Shown: piece after piece, positions 1-7,035 of the stretch
How positions within the stretch are numbered: position 1 is the first letter of the stretch
How the letters are laid out: every line of letters starts with the position of its first letter
Assembly: GCA_008363265.1 (NCBI GenBank)
Contig: RHKR01000066.1
Coordinates: 1-8,849, forward strand
From: Chlorobiota bacterium
GTDB lineage: Bacteria > Bacteroidota > Ignavibacteria > Ignavibacteriales > Ignavibacteriaceae
Reading direction: 5' to 3'
Length of the DNA stretch: 8,849 bases
The notes under the pieces: generated by a model
What the model was told of the DNA's origin: nothing
Databases searched by the model: none
The model's input: only the letters and a program-made list of their open reading frames with translations
Program-made: the position numbers and the translations under genes

Positions 1-2
1 AG

Positions 3-1400
3 ATGATCTGCAAGACCCTTTCTGGAGGAGCGCAGTACAATCTTGCCAACTTTATCGGCAATATCCCGCTTGACACAACAATGGTGAATGCTGCCGAAGT
101 TATTGCCTGTGATCAGCTTGATGAAGATTCCGAACCAGGAACAGGAGGAGTATCGGAGGATGACTTCGCTACAGCATCCGTTCATGTCCGCGGAACCCAC
201 ACCGGAGGAGGCGGCTCAATAAATGTCGGAAACTGGCAGTTTGTCGGTACAGTCAGCCAGGATTATTTCATCTGGACCATCCTCCAGGCTCAGGACGGTT
301 CGATGCTGGCAGGTACCTGGGGAGGCAAGATATTAAGATCAACCGACCAGGGTGCCTCGTTCACTGTAATAAACGACGGCATGAATGCAGCCTTCATTTG
401 GAGCCTTGTACAGACGGCTAACGGTAATTTATTTGCAGCGACTGAAAGAGGAGTTTTCATTTCCACCAACAATGGGGCATCCTGGTCGTCAACTGCACTT
501 CCGCAGTATGATGTAAGAGCACTCAGCGTTAGTGGTAATTTCATATATGCCGGGCTCTGGGGTCAGGGTGTTTACAGAACCTCCGATAACGGTGCCACAT
601 GGAACGATGCAAGTAATGGTATGGTAATTAAGGCTGTACAGGCGTTGCTGTCAGACAATTCCGGCAACATCTACGCCGGAACATTCGGTGGCGGAATCTA
701 CAAAACCACCGACGGAGGAAGCAACTGGACATCCACTGCAATGAATTACCCTCATGTATGGTCACTTGGTAAAACATCGAATGGGGTTATAGTTGCCGGT
801 ACATATGGAAACGGTCTCTATCTCTCGGGTGATGGTGGAAATTCATGGCAGCCGCAAACCTCCGGTTTGAGCGCCACTCATATATACTCAATCTCCGTTG
901 ACAATACTGACAATGTTTTTGTCAGTTCCTGGAACAATGGTGTATATTTTGCAAGCATCACTTCGAAAGACGCTCCAACCGTTACCTGGAACAATATCGG
1001 GCTTACGGGTGTGAAAGTTTCTTCGATCAACTACAATGTAGCCACCGGGAAACTTTTTGCGGCCACAACTGATGGCGGTCTACTCAGGAATGACTCACCG
1101 ACATCGGCATTTGAGACAGGATCAAACGGAATACCCGAAAGGTTTAACCTCGCAAACAACTATCCTAACCCGTTCAATCCCTCCACAGTGATAGAGTTTT
1201 CACTCAGTGTGGCCAATGAAGTTGAACTGGTGGTTTATAACATGCTGGGAGAAATTGTTGCAAAACCGGTTTCCGGATACTTGCAGGCAGGCAGACACAC
1301 GGTCAGGTTTGATGCATCCAACCTGCCCAGCGGCATCTATCTATACCGCCTTACATCCGGTAACAATTTAGTCACCAAAAAGATGGTTTTACAGAAGTAA
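3..1400 (+). CDS. Secreted beta-propeller protein with type IX secretion C-terminal sorting domain (5'-truncated by window edge)
   Basis: This is the C-terminal 465 residues of an extracellular or surface protein. The frame is open to the window edge and the first Met (position 3) has no signal peptide after it, so the true start lies upstream. Residues ~27-62 (NAAEV, DQLDEDSEPGTGG, EDDFATASVHV) resemble the last strands of a DUF11-type extracellular domain. Residues ~75-365 form a beta-propeller: Asp-box motifs (S/T-x-D-x-G-x-x-W/F) recur about every 40 residues at 113-120, 154-161, 193-200, 235-242 and 275-282, with a degenerate blade near 323-331, as in BNR/sialidase or photosystem-stability-like propellers. 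Residues ~380-465 are the Por/T9SS sorting domain: NYPNPFNPST at 386-395, a VYNMLGE strand and a LPSGIYLYRL strand, ending in KKMVLQK. The protein should cross the outer membrane through the type IX system, with the tail cleaved on export. Ligand or enzymatic activity cannot be read; no sialidase catalytic set is evident. It ends in TAA and is followed by a hairpin terminator. Confidence 0.88.
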   Translation: MICKTLSGGAQYNLANFIGNIPLDTTMVNAAEVIACDQLDEDSEPGTGGVSEDDFATASVHVRGTHTGGGGSINVGNWQFVGTVSQDYFIWTILQAQDGSMLAGTWGGKILRSTDQGASFTVINDGMNAAFIWSLVQTANGNLFAATERGVFISTNNGASWSSTALPQYDVRALSVSGNFIYAGLWGQGVYRTSDNGATWNDASNGMVIKAVQALLSDNSGNIYAGTFGGGIYKTTDGGSNWTSTAMNYPHVWSLGKTSNGVIVAGTYGNGLYLSGDGGNSWQPQTSGLSATHIYSISVDNTDNVFVSSWNNGVYFASITSKDAPTVTWNNIGLTGVKVSSINYNVATGKLFAATTDGGLLRNDSPTSAFETGSNGIPERFNLANNYPNPFNPSTVIEFSLSVANEVELVVYNMLGEIVAKPVSGYLQAGRHTVRFDASNLPSGIYLYRLTSGNNLVTKKMVLQK

Positions 1401-1421
1401 CGGAATAAACAAGCAAGTCCT

Positions 1422-1458
1422 CAGCCCCTTCATAAATGTGGAGGGGCTGTTTGTTTTT
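1422..1458 (+). terminator. Rho-independent terminator between convergent genes
   Basis: CAGCCCCT (1422-1429) pairs with AGGGGCTG (1442-1449). The stem extends by a T-G and a C-G pair over an 8-nt ATAAATGT loop, and the T-rich run TTTGTTTTT (1450-1458) follows directly. It lies 21 bp after the stop of the secreted propeller gene. On the minus strand the same hairpin lies about 17 bp past the DUF1648 stop, but the tract after it is only partly T-rich. It may therefore serve both convergent genes, more weakly for the minus one. Confidence 0.85.
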
Positions 1459-1466
1459 AAACCTGT

Positions 1467-1970
1467 TCACTTCCTCCCCTGCAGGTAAAAATATCCGATC
1501 ATCTGAACAAAGGTTGCGATAATAAAAAGGATAACACCTGCGAACATCAACGATTCACTGATCACTTCCGGAAAAGCAGACTGAAGCAGGAGAAGCGAAA
1601 AAAGCCCCACCATCATCAACTTCAGCCAACGGATCATCCTGACCGCAAGAGAATACTGACGCGGGGCATTCCCCTCCGTGATATCAACAAGATAATTGTA
1701 AGTGTGGGGATAACGCTGAAGAATTGTAAGTCCCGCATACAACAGAATGAGGACACCGAGAAGCAACAGCAACTCATTCTTGTTACCCATACGTGAAACG
1801 TTTCCGGAGAAATCATACTGCATCGGCACTTCAGAAGATATAGCCTGATAACGAAACAGAAAAAGAATTGTTGTGAGACCAACGATCAGAGCGGACGCTG
1901 CCTCGGACACTTTGTCCATCAGCGTCATGGGAATTTTAAGTCTGGGTCGGTTCTTCGGAATTAAAGCCAT
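1467..1970 (-). CDS. DUF1648-type small integral membrane protein
   Basis: This 167-residue protein has about four hydrophobic helices, at residues ~22-40, 66-84, 115-133 and 140-162. Between the first two is the DUF1648 signature: EVPMQYDFSGNVSRMGNKNE (47-66) matches the family pattern of 'VP.H.n..G..d..g.K'. A second conserved-looking stretch, YNYLVDITEGNAPRQY (91-106), precedes helix 3. DUF1648 occurs in SdpI-like immunity proteins and in many uncharacterised membrane proteins. Here the SdpI C-terminal part is not recognisable, so an immunity role should not be assumed. The chosen start ATG (1968-1970, minus) gives a basic cytoplasmic N-terminus (KNRPRLK); a start at the internal MTLMDK would remove it. 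There is no Shine-Dalgarno sequence upstream, only an A/T-rich leader. It is convergent with the secreted propeller gene and divergent from the PFOR operon. Function unknown. Confidence 0.8.
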   Translation of the reverse strand: MALIPKNRPRLKIPMTLMDKVSEAASALIVGLTTILFLFRYQAISSEVPMQYDFSGNVSRMGNKNELLLLLGVLILLYAGLTILQRYPHTYNYLVDITEGNAPRQYSLAVRMIRWLKLMMVGLFSLLLLQSAFPEVISESLMFAGVILFIIATFVQMIGYFYLQGRK

Positions 1971-1996
1971 TGGTTAAAATTAGTTTGTTACGGTTA

Positions 1997-2004
1997 CAAA
2001 AATA
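1997..2004 (-). promoter_or_regulatory. Possible Bacteroidota-type -7 element for the DUF1648 gene
   Basis: On the minus strand 2004-1997 reads TATTTTTG, matching the Bacteroidota -7 consensus TAnnTTTG, about 26 bp before the DUF1648 ATG. No convincing -33 TTTG/TTG element is present upstream, where the heptad array begins. Such an 8-mer is easily found by chance in A/T-rich DNA, so this is tentative. Confidence 0.22.
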
Positions 2005-2196
2005 GTGATCAGTGGTGAGATGCGAGTAGTGAGTAGCGAGATGTCGTTGCGCGTTCCCAGTAGTTAGTTGTGAGTGGTGAGTGGCGAGTAGCGAGTAGCG
2101 AGATTTCGTTGCGCGTTGCCAGTAGCGAGTAGTGAGTGGAGAGTAGCGAGATGTCGTTGCGCGTTACCCGTTGCCCGTTGTTCGTGGTGAGTGATG
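2004..2196 (+). repeat. Heptanucleotide repeat array A (AGTRRYG and CGTTNCC families)
   Basis: All 193 bases parse into 25 consecutive 7-mers plus three 6-mers. One family is AGTRRYG (AGTAGCG, AGTAGTG, AGTGGTG, AGTGGCG and variants; 16 copies). The other is CGTTNCC-like (CGTTGCG, CGTTACC, CGTTGCC, CGTTGTT, CGTGGTG; 9 copies). The 6-mer AGATGT or AGATTT (2039-2044, 2101-2106, 2149-2154) always marks the switch from the first family to the second. This gives three super-units: 2004-2058 (55 bp), 2059-2120 (62 bp) and 2121-2182 (62 bp), plus a short tail. It is non-coding: a reverse-strand reading frame exists only because the repeat lacks stop codons. It resembles in form the short tandem heptanucleotide repeats known from cyanobacteria. 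Function unknown. Confidence 0.9.
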
Positions 2197-2211
2197 ATCC
2201 GCCGCGGCGAA

Positions 2212-2261
2212 TCACATTTCACATTTAAAGACTTCACATTTCACATTTCACATCTCACATT
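2212..2261 (+). repeat. TCACATT heptamer array
   Basis: Exact or one-mismatch copies of TCACATT lie at 2212-2218, 2219-2225, 2234-2240, 2241-2247, 2248-2254 (TCACATC) and 2255-2261. The series is interrupted once by the 8-nt TAAAGACT (2226-2233). This is a third heptamer family, only 15 bp downstream of array A and unrelated in sequence to it. It ends in an A-run before the PFOR promoter region. Confidence 0.85.
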
Positions 2262-2296
2262 TAAAAAAGTTTCCCCATATCAATAATTAGAATTGC

Positions 2297-2332
2297 CAAA
2301 AATGATAATCTTTGAGAAAAAAGCGCATTTTT
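2297..2332. promoter_or_regulatory. Two adjacent imperfect dyads upstream of the sigma-54 promoter (candidate operators)
   Basis: CAAAAATGATAATCTTTG (2297-2314) matches its own reverse complement at 14 of 18 positions. AAAAAAGCGCATTTTT (2317-2332) is a dyad around GCGC with one mismatched pair next to the core. The centres are 19 bp apart and lie about 68 and 50 bp upstream of the predicted sigma-54 start. That could suit an activator site, although enhancer sites are often further away. A/T-rich DNA makes chance dyads common, so binding is only inferred. Confidence 0.3.
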
Positions 2333-2346
2333 GGGCTTATATCAAA

Positions 2347-2363
2347 TTGGCACAATATTTGCA
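2347..2363 (+). promoter_or_regulatory. Sigma-54 (RpoN) -24/-12 promoter for the PFOR operon
   Basis: TTGGCACA-ATAT-TTGCA matches the RpoN consensus YTGGCACG-N4-TTGCW at all but one specified position (A instead of the final G of the -24 block). The invariant GG (2349-2350) and GC (2361-2362) are exactly 12 bp apart, as the -24/-12 geometry requires. The predicted transcription start is near 2374, giving a leader of about 36 nt before the ATG at 2410. Its position, immediately upstream of the start that matches the protein family, supports a functional promoter and excludes the longer reading frame starting at 2293. Confidence 0.8.
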
Positions 2364-2409
2364 TCATATCAGTGATCTTTATTCACGAAATAAATATGAT
2401 GGTAAGAAA

Positions 2410-5400
2410 ATGGACAGAAAAAAAGTAACTATTGACGGAAATGAGGCGGCGGCACATGTTGCGTTTCACACGAATGAAGTGATAGCGATATACCCGATCA
2501 CCCCATCTTCCAATATGGCCGAGTGGTGCGATGCCTGGTCTGCTGAAGGGAAAAAGAATATTTGGGGCAATACACCCACAGTATCAGAACTTCAAAGTGA
2601 AGGCGGTGCCTCAGGAAGTGTGCACGGCGCGCTTCAGTCAGGATCACTCACTACCACATTCACGGCCTCACAAGGTTTGTTACTGATGATACCGAACATG
2701 TTCAAGATAGCCGGCGAGCTGACCTCGACCGTTTTCCATGTTTCGGCCCGCTCTATCGCCGCATCGGCACTTTCGATCTTCGGCGATCACAGCGATGTTA
2801 TGGCAACCCGCTCGACCGGCTGGGCTCTCCTTTCCTCGAACTCGGTTCAGGAAGTTATGGACTTTGCTCTTATAGCCCAGGCCGCAACTCTTGAGGCAAG
2901 GGTGCCTTTCATTCACTTCTTTGATGGTTTCAGAACCTCACATGAAGTTGCAAAAATTGAACAGCTGAATGCTGCCGACATGAAAAAGATGATCGATCAG
3001 CAATTGGTACTTGCGCACAGAAAAAGAGCTCTTTCACCAGATAATCCATTCATCCGTGGAACAGCTCAGAACCCTGACGTTTACTTCCAGGGTCGTGAAA
3101 CGGTTAACCCGTACTACATCGCAGCCCCTGAAATAGTACAGAAACAGATGGATAAATTTGCTGCCCTTACCGGCAGACAGTATCACCTCTTCGACTATTT
3201 CGGTGCGCCGGATGCCGAAAAAGTTGTAATTATCATGGGCTCCGGTGCCGAAGCTGTTGAAGAAACAGTTGAGTATCTGAACGGACAAGGAGAGAAGGTC
3301 GGTGTTCTTAAAGTAAGACTTTACAGACCTTTCTCGATCAAACATTTTATTGATGCACTTCCAAAAACCGTAAAGGTTATTGGCGTGCTTGACAGGACAA
3401 AAGAGCCGGGAGCGTCGGGAGAGCCTCTCTACCTGGATATAGTAAATGCAATTGCCGAATCATTCAACGAAGGTAACCTGCCTTTCGCGTTCCCCAAGAT
3501 CGTCGGAGGCAGATACGGACTTTCTTCGAAGGAGTTTACTCCCGCGATGGTTAAGGCCGTTTATGATGAACTCGGAAAAGAAAAACCGAAGAACCACTTC
3601 ACCATCGGTATCAAAGAGGATGTTACAAACACCAGTCTCGATTTCGATGCTTCATTCTCGGTTGAAGATCCCGATACATTCAAAGGAAAGTTCTACGGAC
3701 TTGGTGCCGACGGTACTGTTGGCGCGAACAAAAACTCGATAAAGATCATCGGTGAAGGAACCGATTTCTTCGCTCAGGGTTACTTCGTTTACGATTCGAA
3801 AAAATCAGGTTCAATGACAACATCTCACCTGAGGTTCGGACCCAAGAAGATCAAATCAAGCTACCTTATCAATCGTGCAAATTTTGTTGCATGCCATCAG
3901 ACAGTGTTCCTCGAGACAACCGACATGCTCCGCGATGCGGTTGAAGGTGCGGCCTTCCTTCTGAACACACCCGCCTCCAAAGAAGAGGTTTGGGATACAC
4001 TTCCCGAGAAGGTTCAGCGCGATCTGATCGAAAGAAAAATGAAGCTTTTCATCATCGATGCCTACAAGGTTGCGAACGAAACAGGTATGGGCGGCAGGAT
4101 CAACTCGATCATGCAGACATGCTTCTTCGCCATTTCAGCGATCCTTCCTAAAGAGAAGGCTATCGAAATGATCAAAAAAGCGATCCAGAAAACCTACGGT
4201 TCAAAAGGCGAGAAGATAGTTCAGATGAACTTCGACTCTGTTGACAAGACACTTGATAATCTCTTCGAGGTTGAAGTTCCCAACACGATCACTTCGAAAT
4301 TCAACATCCGTGACGCGGTTCCCGCGAATTCACCCGAATTCGTAAAGAACGTTACAGGCAAGATCATCGCCGGCTTCGGTGACGACCTCCCCGTCAGTTT
4401 GATGCCTGCCGACGGTACATTCCCATCAGGAACCACCAAATACGAAAAACGAAATATCGCGCTTGAAGTACCGGTTTGGGACCCCGAAGTTTGTATCCAG
4501 TGCAACAAATGCGTTCTTATCTGTCCTCACGCTTCGATCAGAGCCAAGATTTACAAACCTGAAGAGCTCGACAAAGCCCCAGCGGCTTTCAAATCGATGC
4601 CGTTCAAGGCAAAAGAGCACGGAGAAGGCCTTATGTATTCACTTCAGGTGGCGGTTGAAGACTGTACCGGTTGTGGACTCTGCGTTGAGTTCTGCCCGGC
4701 CAAGAACAAGAGGGAAGTCAGATTCAAAGCCATCAACATGGCTCCCCAGCTTCCTCTCCGCGAAACCGAAAGAGTTAACTGGGACTTCTTCCTTAACATC
4801 CCTGAGTGGGACAGAAGAGACCTTAAAGTTAATTCAGTTAAGGATTCCCAGTTCATGGAACCCCTCTTCGAGTTCTCAGGCGCATGCTCAGGCTGCGGTG
4901 AAACTCCTTATGTAAAACTCGTTAGCCAGCTTTACGGCGACAGGGCGATCATCGCCAACGCTACAGGATGTTCATCGATCTACGGCGGTAACCTGCCTAC
5001 AACTCCTTGGACAAAGAACGCCGAAGGCCGCGGTCCCGCATGGTCGAACTCACTATTTGAAGACAACGCCGAGTTCGGTTTCGGTTTCAAACTTTCGATC
5101 GATCAGTTCAACGAACAGGCAACGACCCTTCTCGTTAAACATGGCGAAAAGATCGGTGAAAGACTCGTTTTCGATCTGATCAACGCCGACCAGAAAGATG
5201 AGGCCGGTATCCTCGAGCAGAGGGAAAGAGTTGATGCCCTTAGAGCAAGACTCACTGAACTTGAAGCTTCAGCCAGTGAAGATGACAGGTTCGACTATCA
5301 GAACCTTGCTTCGCTTGCCGACTATCTCGTTAAGAAATCGGTCTGGATCATGGGCGGTGACGGTTGGGCTTATGACATCGGTTTCGGCGGTCTCGATCAC

Positions 5401-5994
5401 GTACTCGCTTCGGGCAAGAACGTTAACGTGCTTGTTCTCGATACCGAGGTCTACTCGAACACCGGCGGTCAGATGTCGAAATCAACCCCGAGAGCAGCAG
5501 TTGCGAAGTTCGCGGCCGGCGGTAAACCAGCGGCCAAGAAAGACCTCGCCATGATGGCAATGAGTTACGGAAACGTCTATGTGGCCAAAGTCGCCATGGG
5601 CGCGAATGATGCTCACACGGTAAGAGCCTTCATCGAGGCGGAAGCTTATGACGGTCCATCACTCATCATTGCATACAGTCACTGTATAGCTCACGGTATC
5701 GATATGGGCACAGCCACACGGAACCAGAAAGCAGCCGTTGATTCAGGTCACTGGCAGCTCTTCAGGTACAACCCTGAACTCGCGGCAGAAGGAAAGAATC
5801 CTTTCAGCCTCGATTCCAAGGGTCTGAAGATACCATTCAAAGATTACGCGTACCTTGAAACCAGGTACAGAATGCTTACAAAATCACACCCCGAGGCAGC
5901 CGCCAAACTGATGGAAGAAGCTCAGGACGACGTCTCCAAGAGGTGGAAGTTGTATGAAAACATGGCGAATACAACGCCTAACTCTAATTCTTAA
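2410..5994 (+). CDS. nifJ: Pyruvate:ferredoxin (flavodoxin) oxidoreductase, single-chain
   Basis: PFOR catalyses pyruvate + CoA + oxidised ferredoxin = acetyl-CoA + CO2 + reduced ferredoxin in the cytoplasm. The product has 1194 residues, close to the usual ~1170-1230. Domains in order: ThDP pyrimidine domain (YPITPSS at 28-34, SELQSEGG), transketolase-C-like domain (MGSGAEAVEETVEYL to DRTKEPGASGEPLYLD), gamma domain (GLGADGTVGANKNSIKIIG), a two-cluster ferredoxin domain (C695/698/701/705 and C752/755/758/762), and the ThDP-binding domain with GDGW (983-986) and YSNTGGQ (1015-1021). The proximal 4Fe-4S ligands are C826, C829, C854 and C1092. Counted from the ATG at 2410, T31, E64 and R114 fall at the numbers of the Desulfocurvibacter africanus active-site residues. 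This strongly supports that start over the upstream ATG at 2293, which would add 39 unrelated residues and overlap the promoter. The SD is weak (GGTAAG). Direction in vivo (pyruvate oxidation or reductive carboxylation) cannot be told. No truncation or missing ligand is seen. Confidence 0.97.
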   Translation: MDRKKVTIDGNEAAAHVAFHTNEVIAIYPITPSSNMAEWCDAWSAEGKKNIWGNTPTVSELQSEGGASGSVHGALQSGSLTTTFTASQGLLLMIPNMFKIAGELTSTVFHVSARSIAASALSIFGDHSDVMATRSTGWALLSSNSVQEVMDFALIAQAATLEARVPFIHFFDGFRTSHEVAKIEQLNAADMKKMIDQQLVLAHRKRALSPDNPFIRGTAQNPDVYFQGRETVNPYYIAAPEIVQKQMDKFAALTGRQYHLFDYFGAPDAEKVVIIMGSGAEAVEETVEYLNGQGEKVGVLKVRLYRPFSIKHFIDALPKTVKVIGVLDRTKEPGASGEPLYLDIVNAIAESFNEGNLPFAFPKIVGGRYGLSSKEFTPAMVKAVYDELGKEKPKNHFTIGIKEDVTNTSLDFDASFSVEDPDTFKGKFYGLGADGTVGANKNSIKIIGEGTDFFAQGYFVYDSKKSGSMTTSHLRFGPKKIKSSYLINRANFVACHQTVFLETTDMLRDAVEGAAFLLNTPASKEEVWDTLPEKVQRDLIERKMKLFIIDAYKVANETGMGGRINSIMQTCFFAISAILPKEKAIEMIKKAIQKTYGSKGEKIVQMNFDSVDKTLDNLFEVEVPNTITSKFNIRDAVPANSPEFVKNVTGKIIAGFGDDLPVSLMPADGTFPSGTTKYEKRNIALEVPVWDPEVCIQCNKCVLICPHASIRAKIYKPEELDKAPAAFKSMPFKAKEHGEGLMYSLQVAVEDCTGCGLCVEFCPAKNKREVRFKAINMAPQLPLRETERVNWDFFLNIPEWDRRDLKVNSVKDSQFMEPLFEFSGACSGCGETPYVKLVSQLYGDRAIIANATGCSSIYGGNLPTTPWTKNAEGRGPAWSNSLFEDNAEFGFGFKLSIDQFNEQATTLLVKHGEKIGERLVFDLINADQKDEAGILEQRERVDALRARLTELEASASEDDRFDYQNLASLADYLVKKSVWIMGGDGWAYDIGFGGLDHVLASGKNVNVLVLDTEVYSNTGGQMSKSTPRAAVAKFAAGGKPAAKKDLAMMAMSYGNVYVAKVAMGANDAHTVRAFIEAEAYDGPSLIIAYSHCIAHGIDMGTATRNQKAAVDSGHWQLFRYNPELAAEGKNPFSLDSKGLKIPFKDYAYLETRYRMLTKSHPEAAAKLMEEAQDDVSKRWKLYENMANTTPNSNS

Positions 5995-6021
5995 TGGTTC
6001 AAGGATCAACAAACAGATTTT

Positions 6022-6026
6022 AAGGA
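6022..6026 (+). promoter_or_regulatory. Ribosome binding site of the DHOD-like gene
   Basis: AAGGA lies 7 nt before the ATG at 6034, in the 39-bp gap after nifJ. No promoter or terminator is visible in that gap, so translation from a shared nifJ transcript is likely. Confidence 0.6.
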
Positions 6027-6033
6027 AAATAAA

Positions 6034-7026
6034 ATGGATCTGACAACAACATATCTTGGAATGAAACTTAAAAACCCGGTTGTTCCTTCAGCCGGCCCCA
6101 TTTCGCAAGAGATATCCTCGATAAAGGCACTTGAAGACGCCGGTGCTGCCGCCGTGGTTCTTTATTCTCTCTTTGAAGAACAGATCGAAAAAGAATCGCT
6201 GATGAACTTCCACTATACTACCGCGCACAATGAGAGTTATGCGGAAGCAACAAGCTATTTCCCCGATCATATCGAGTATAAAGCCGGTCCGGATGAATAC
6301 CTTGAGCTTATCAGAAAAGCCAAAGAGGCCACTGATATCCCGGTAATCGCCAGCCTTAACGGTTCAACACTCGGCGGTTGGGTTAAATATGCCCACAATA
6401 TGGAAGAAGCCGGTGCCGATGCGCTCGAGCTCAATATCTACAAACTTGCCACCGACTTCAACACCGACGGCAGGGAGATCGAACAGCTCTACATCGATAT
6501 CGTTAAAGAAGTTAAAAGAAACATAAAAATACCTCTCGCTGTTAAACTGAGCCCTTATTTCAGTTCGACCGCGTGGATGGCCGATCAGCTTGACAAAGCA
6601 GGCGCTGACGGTCTCGTACTCTTCAACAGGTTCTATCAGCCCGATATCGACCTCGAGAACCTTGAAGTGGTGCCCAATGTCCTCCTGAGTACTCCTATGG
6701 CAATGAGGCTGCCCCTCCGCTGGGTCGGCATCCTCTACGGCAGACTCGACTGCGACCTCGCCGCCACATCAGGTATCTACTCTGAAAAAGATGTCATCAA
6801 GATGGTAATGGTTGGCGCCAAGATCACCCAGATGATGTCGAGCATCCTGAAATTCGGTCCGAACCACATCTCTGATGTGATCGCGAAGATGAAATTCTGG
6901 ATGGAGGCAAATGAGTACAACTCGATTGAGGATATGCGCGGATCGATGAGCTACATGAACGTGGGCGATCCTTCCCAATACGAGAGAGCCAATTACATGA
7001 AAGTGATCAGCTCGGTAAAATTATAG
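6034..7026 (+). CDS. Dihydroorotate dehydrogenase-like FMN-barrel protein
   Basis: This 330-residue protein is related to class 1 dihydroorotate dehydrogenases (TIM barrel, FMN). Recognisable parts are the N-terminal MDLTTTYLGMKLKNPVVPSAG, the strand VIASLNGS (104-111), EEAGADALELN (124-134), LAVKLSPY (168-175) with K171 at the flavin-contacting lysine, and the late phosphate-loop strands around 243-275 (AATSGIYS, GAKITQMMSSILKFG). Odd: true DHODs have N-x-SCPN after the 'ELN' strand, carrying substrate-binding residues, whereas here the sequence is NIYKLATD (134-141). The usual catalytic Cys/Ser loop is likewise not recognisable. It therefore probably does not make orotate. It matches the 'DHOD-like' subfamily, which I recall often next to nifJ (unverified). 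It lies 39 bp downstream of PFOR with an AAGGA ribosome site and no intervening terminator, so it is probably co-transcribed. A role with PFOR electron flow or a different oxidoreduction is conceivable but not shown. Two terminators follow. Confidence 0.85.
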   Translation: MDLTTTYLGMKLKNPVVPSAGPISQEISSIKALEDAGAAAVVLYSLFEEQIEKESLMNFHYTTAHNESYAEATSYFPDHIEYKAGPDEYLELIRKAKEATDIPVIASLNGSTLGGWVKYAHNMEEAGADALELNIYKLATDFNTDGREIEQLYIDIVKEVKRNIKIPLAVKLSPYFSSTAWMADQLDKAGADGLVLFNRFYQPDIDLENLEVVPNVLLSTPMAMRLPLRWVGILYGRLDCDLAATSGIYSEKDVIKMVMVGAKITQMMSSILKFGPNHISDVIAKMKFWMEANEYNSIEDMRGSMSYMNVGDPSQYERANYMKVISSVKL

Positions 7027-7035
7027 TGCTACTAT

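Noticed and set aside
1467..1970. SdpI-type toxin immunity protein
   Set aside because: Only the DUF1648 segment is recognisable, there is no toxin gene nearby, and DUF1648 is widespread in proteins of unknown role.
2009..2215. Reverse-strand 68-codon reading frame in the heptad array
   Set aside because: The translation is only the repeat read out (SLLATR-like), without a ribosome site or any recognisable domain.
2004..2261. CRISPR array
   Set aside because: There are no constant ~25-37-nt direct repeats separated by unique spacers; the units are contiguous 7-mers, and no cas gene is present.
2293..2409. N-terminal extension of the PFOR reading frame starting at ATG 2293
   Set aside because: The 39 extra residues do not look like PFOR, the sigma-54 promoter lies inside this stretch, and counting from 2410 puts T31, E64 and R114 at the known active-site numbers.
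4463..4915. 150-codon frame on the plus strand inside nifJ, and other long alternative frames within nifJ, the DHOD-like and OPT genes
   Set aside because: They lie entirely inside genes with strong family motifs, have arginine/serine-rich low-quality translations and show no domain.
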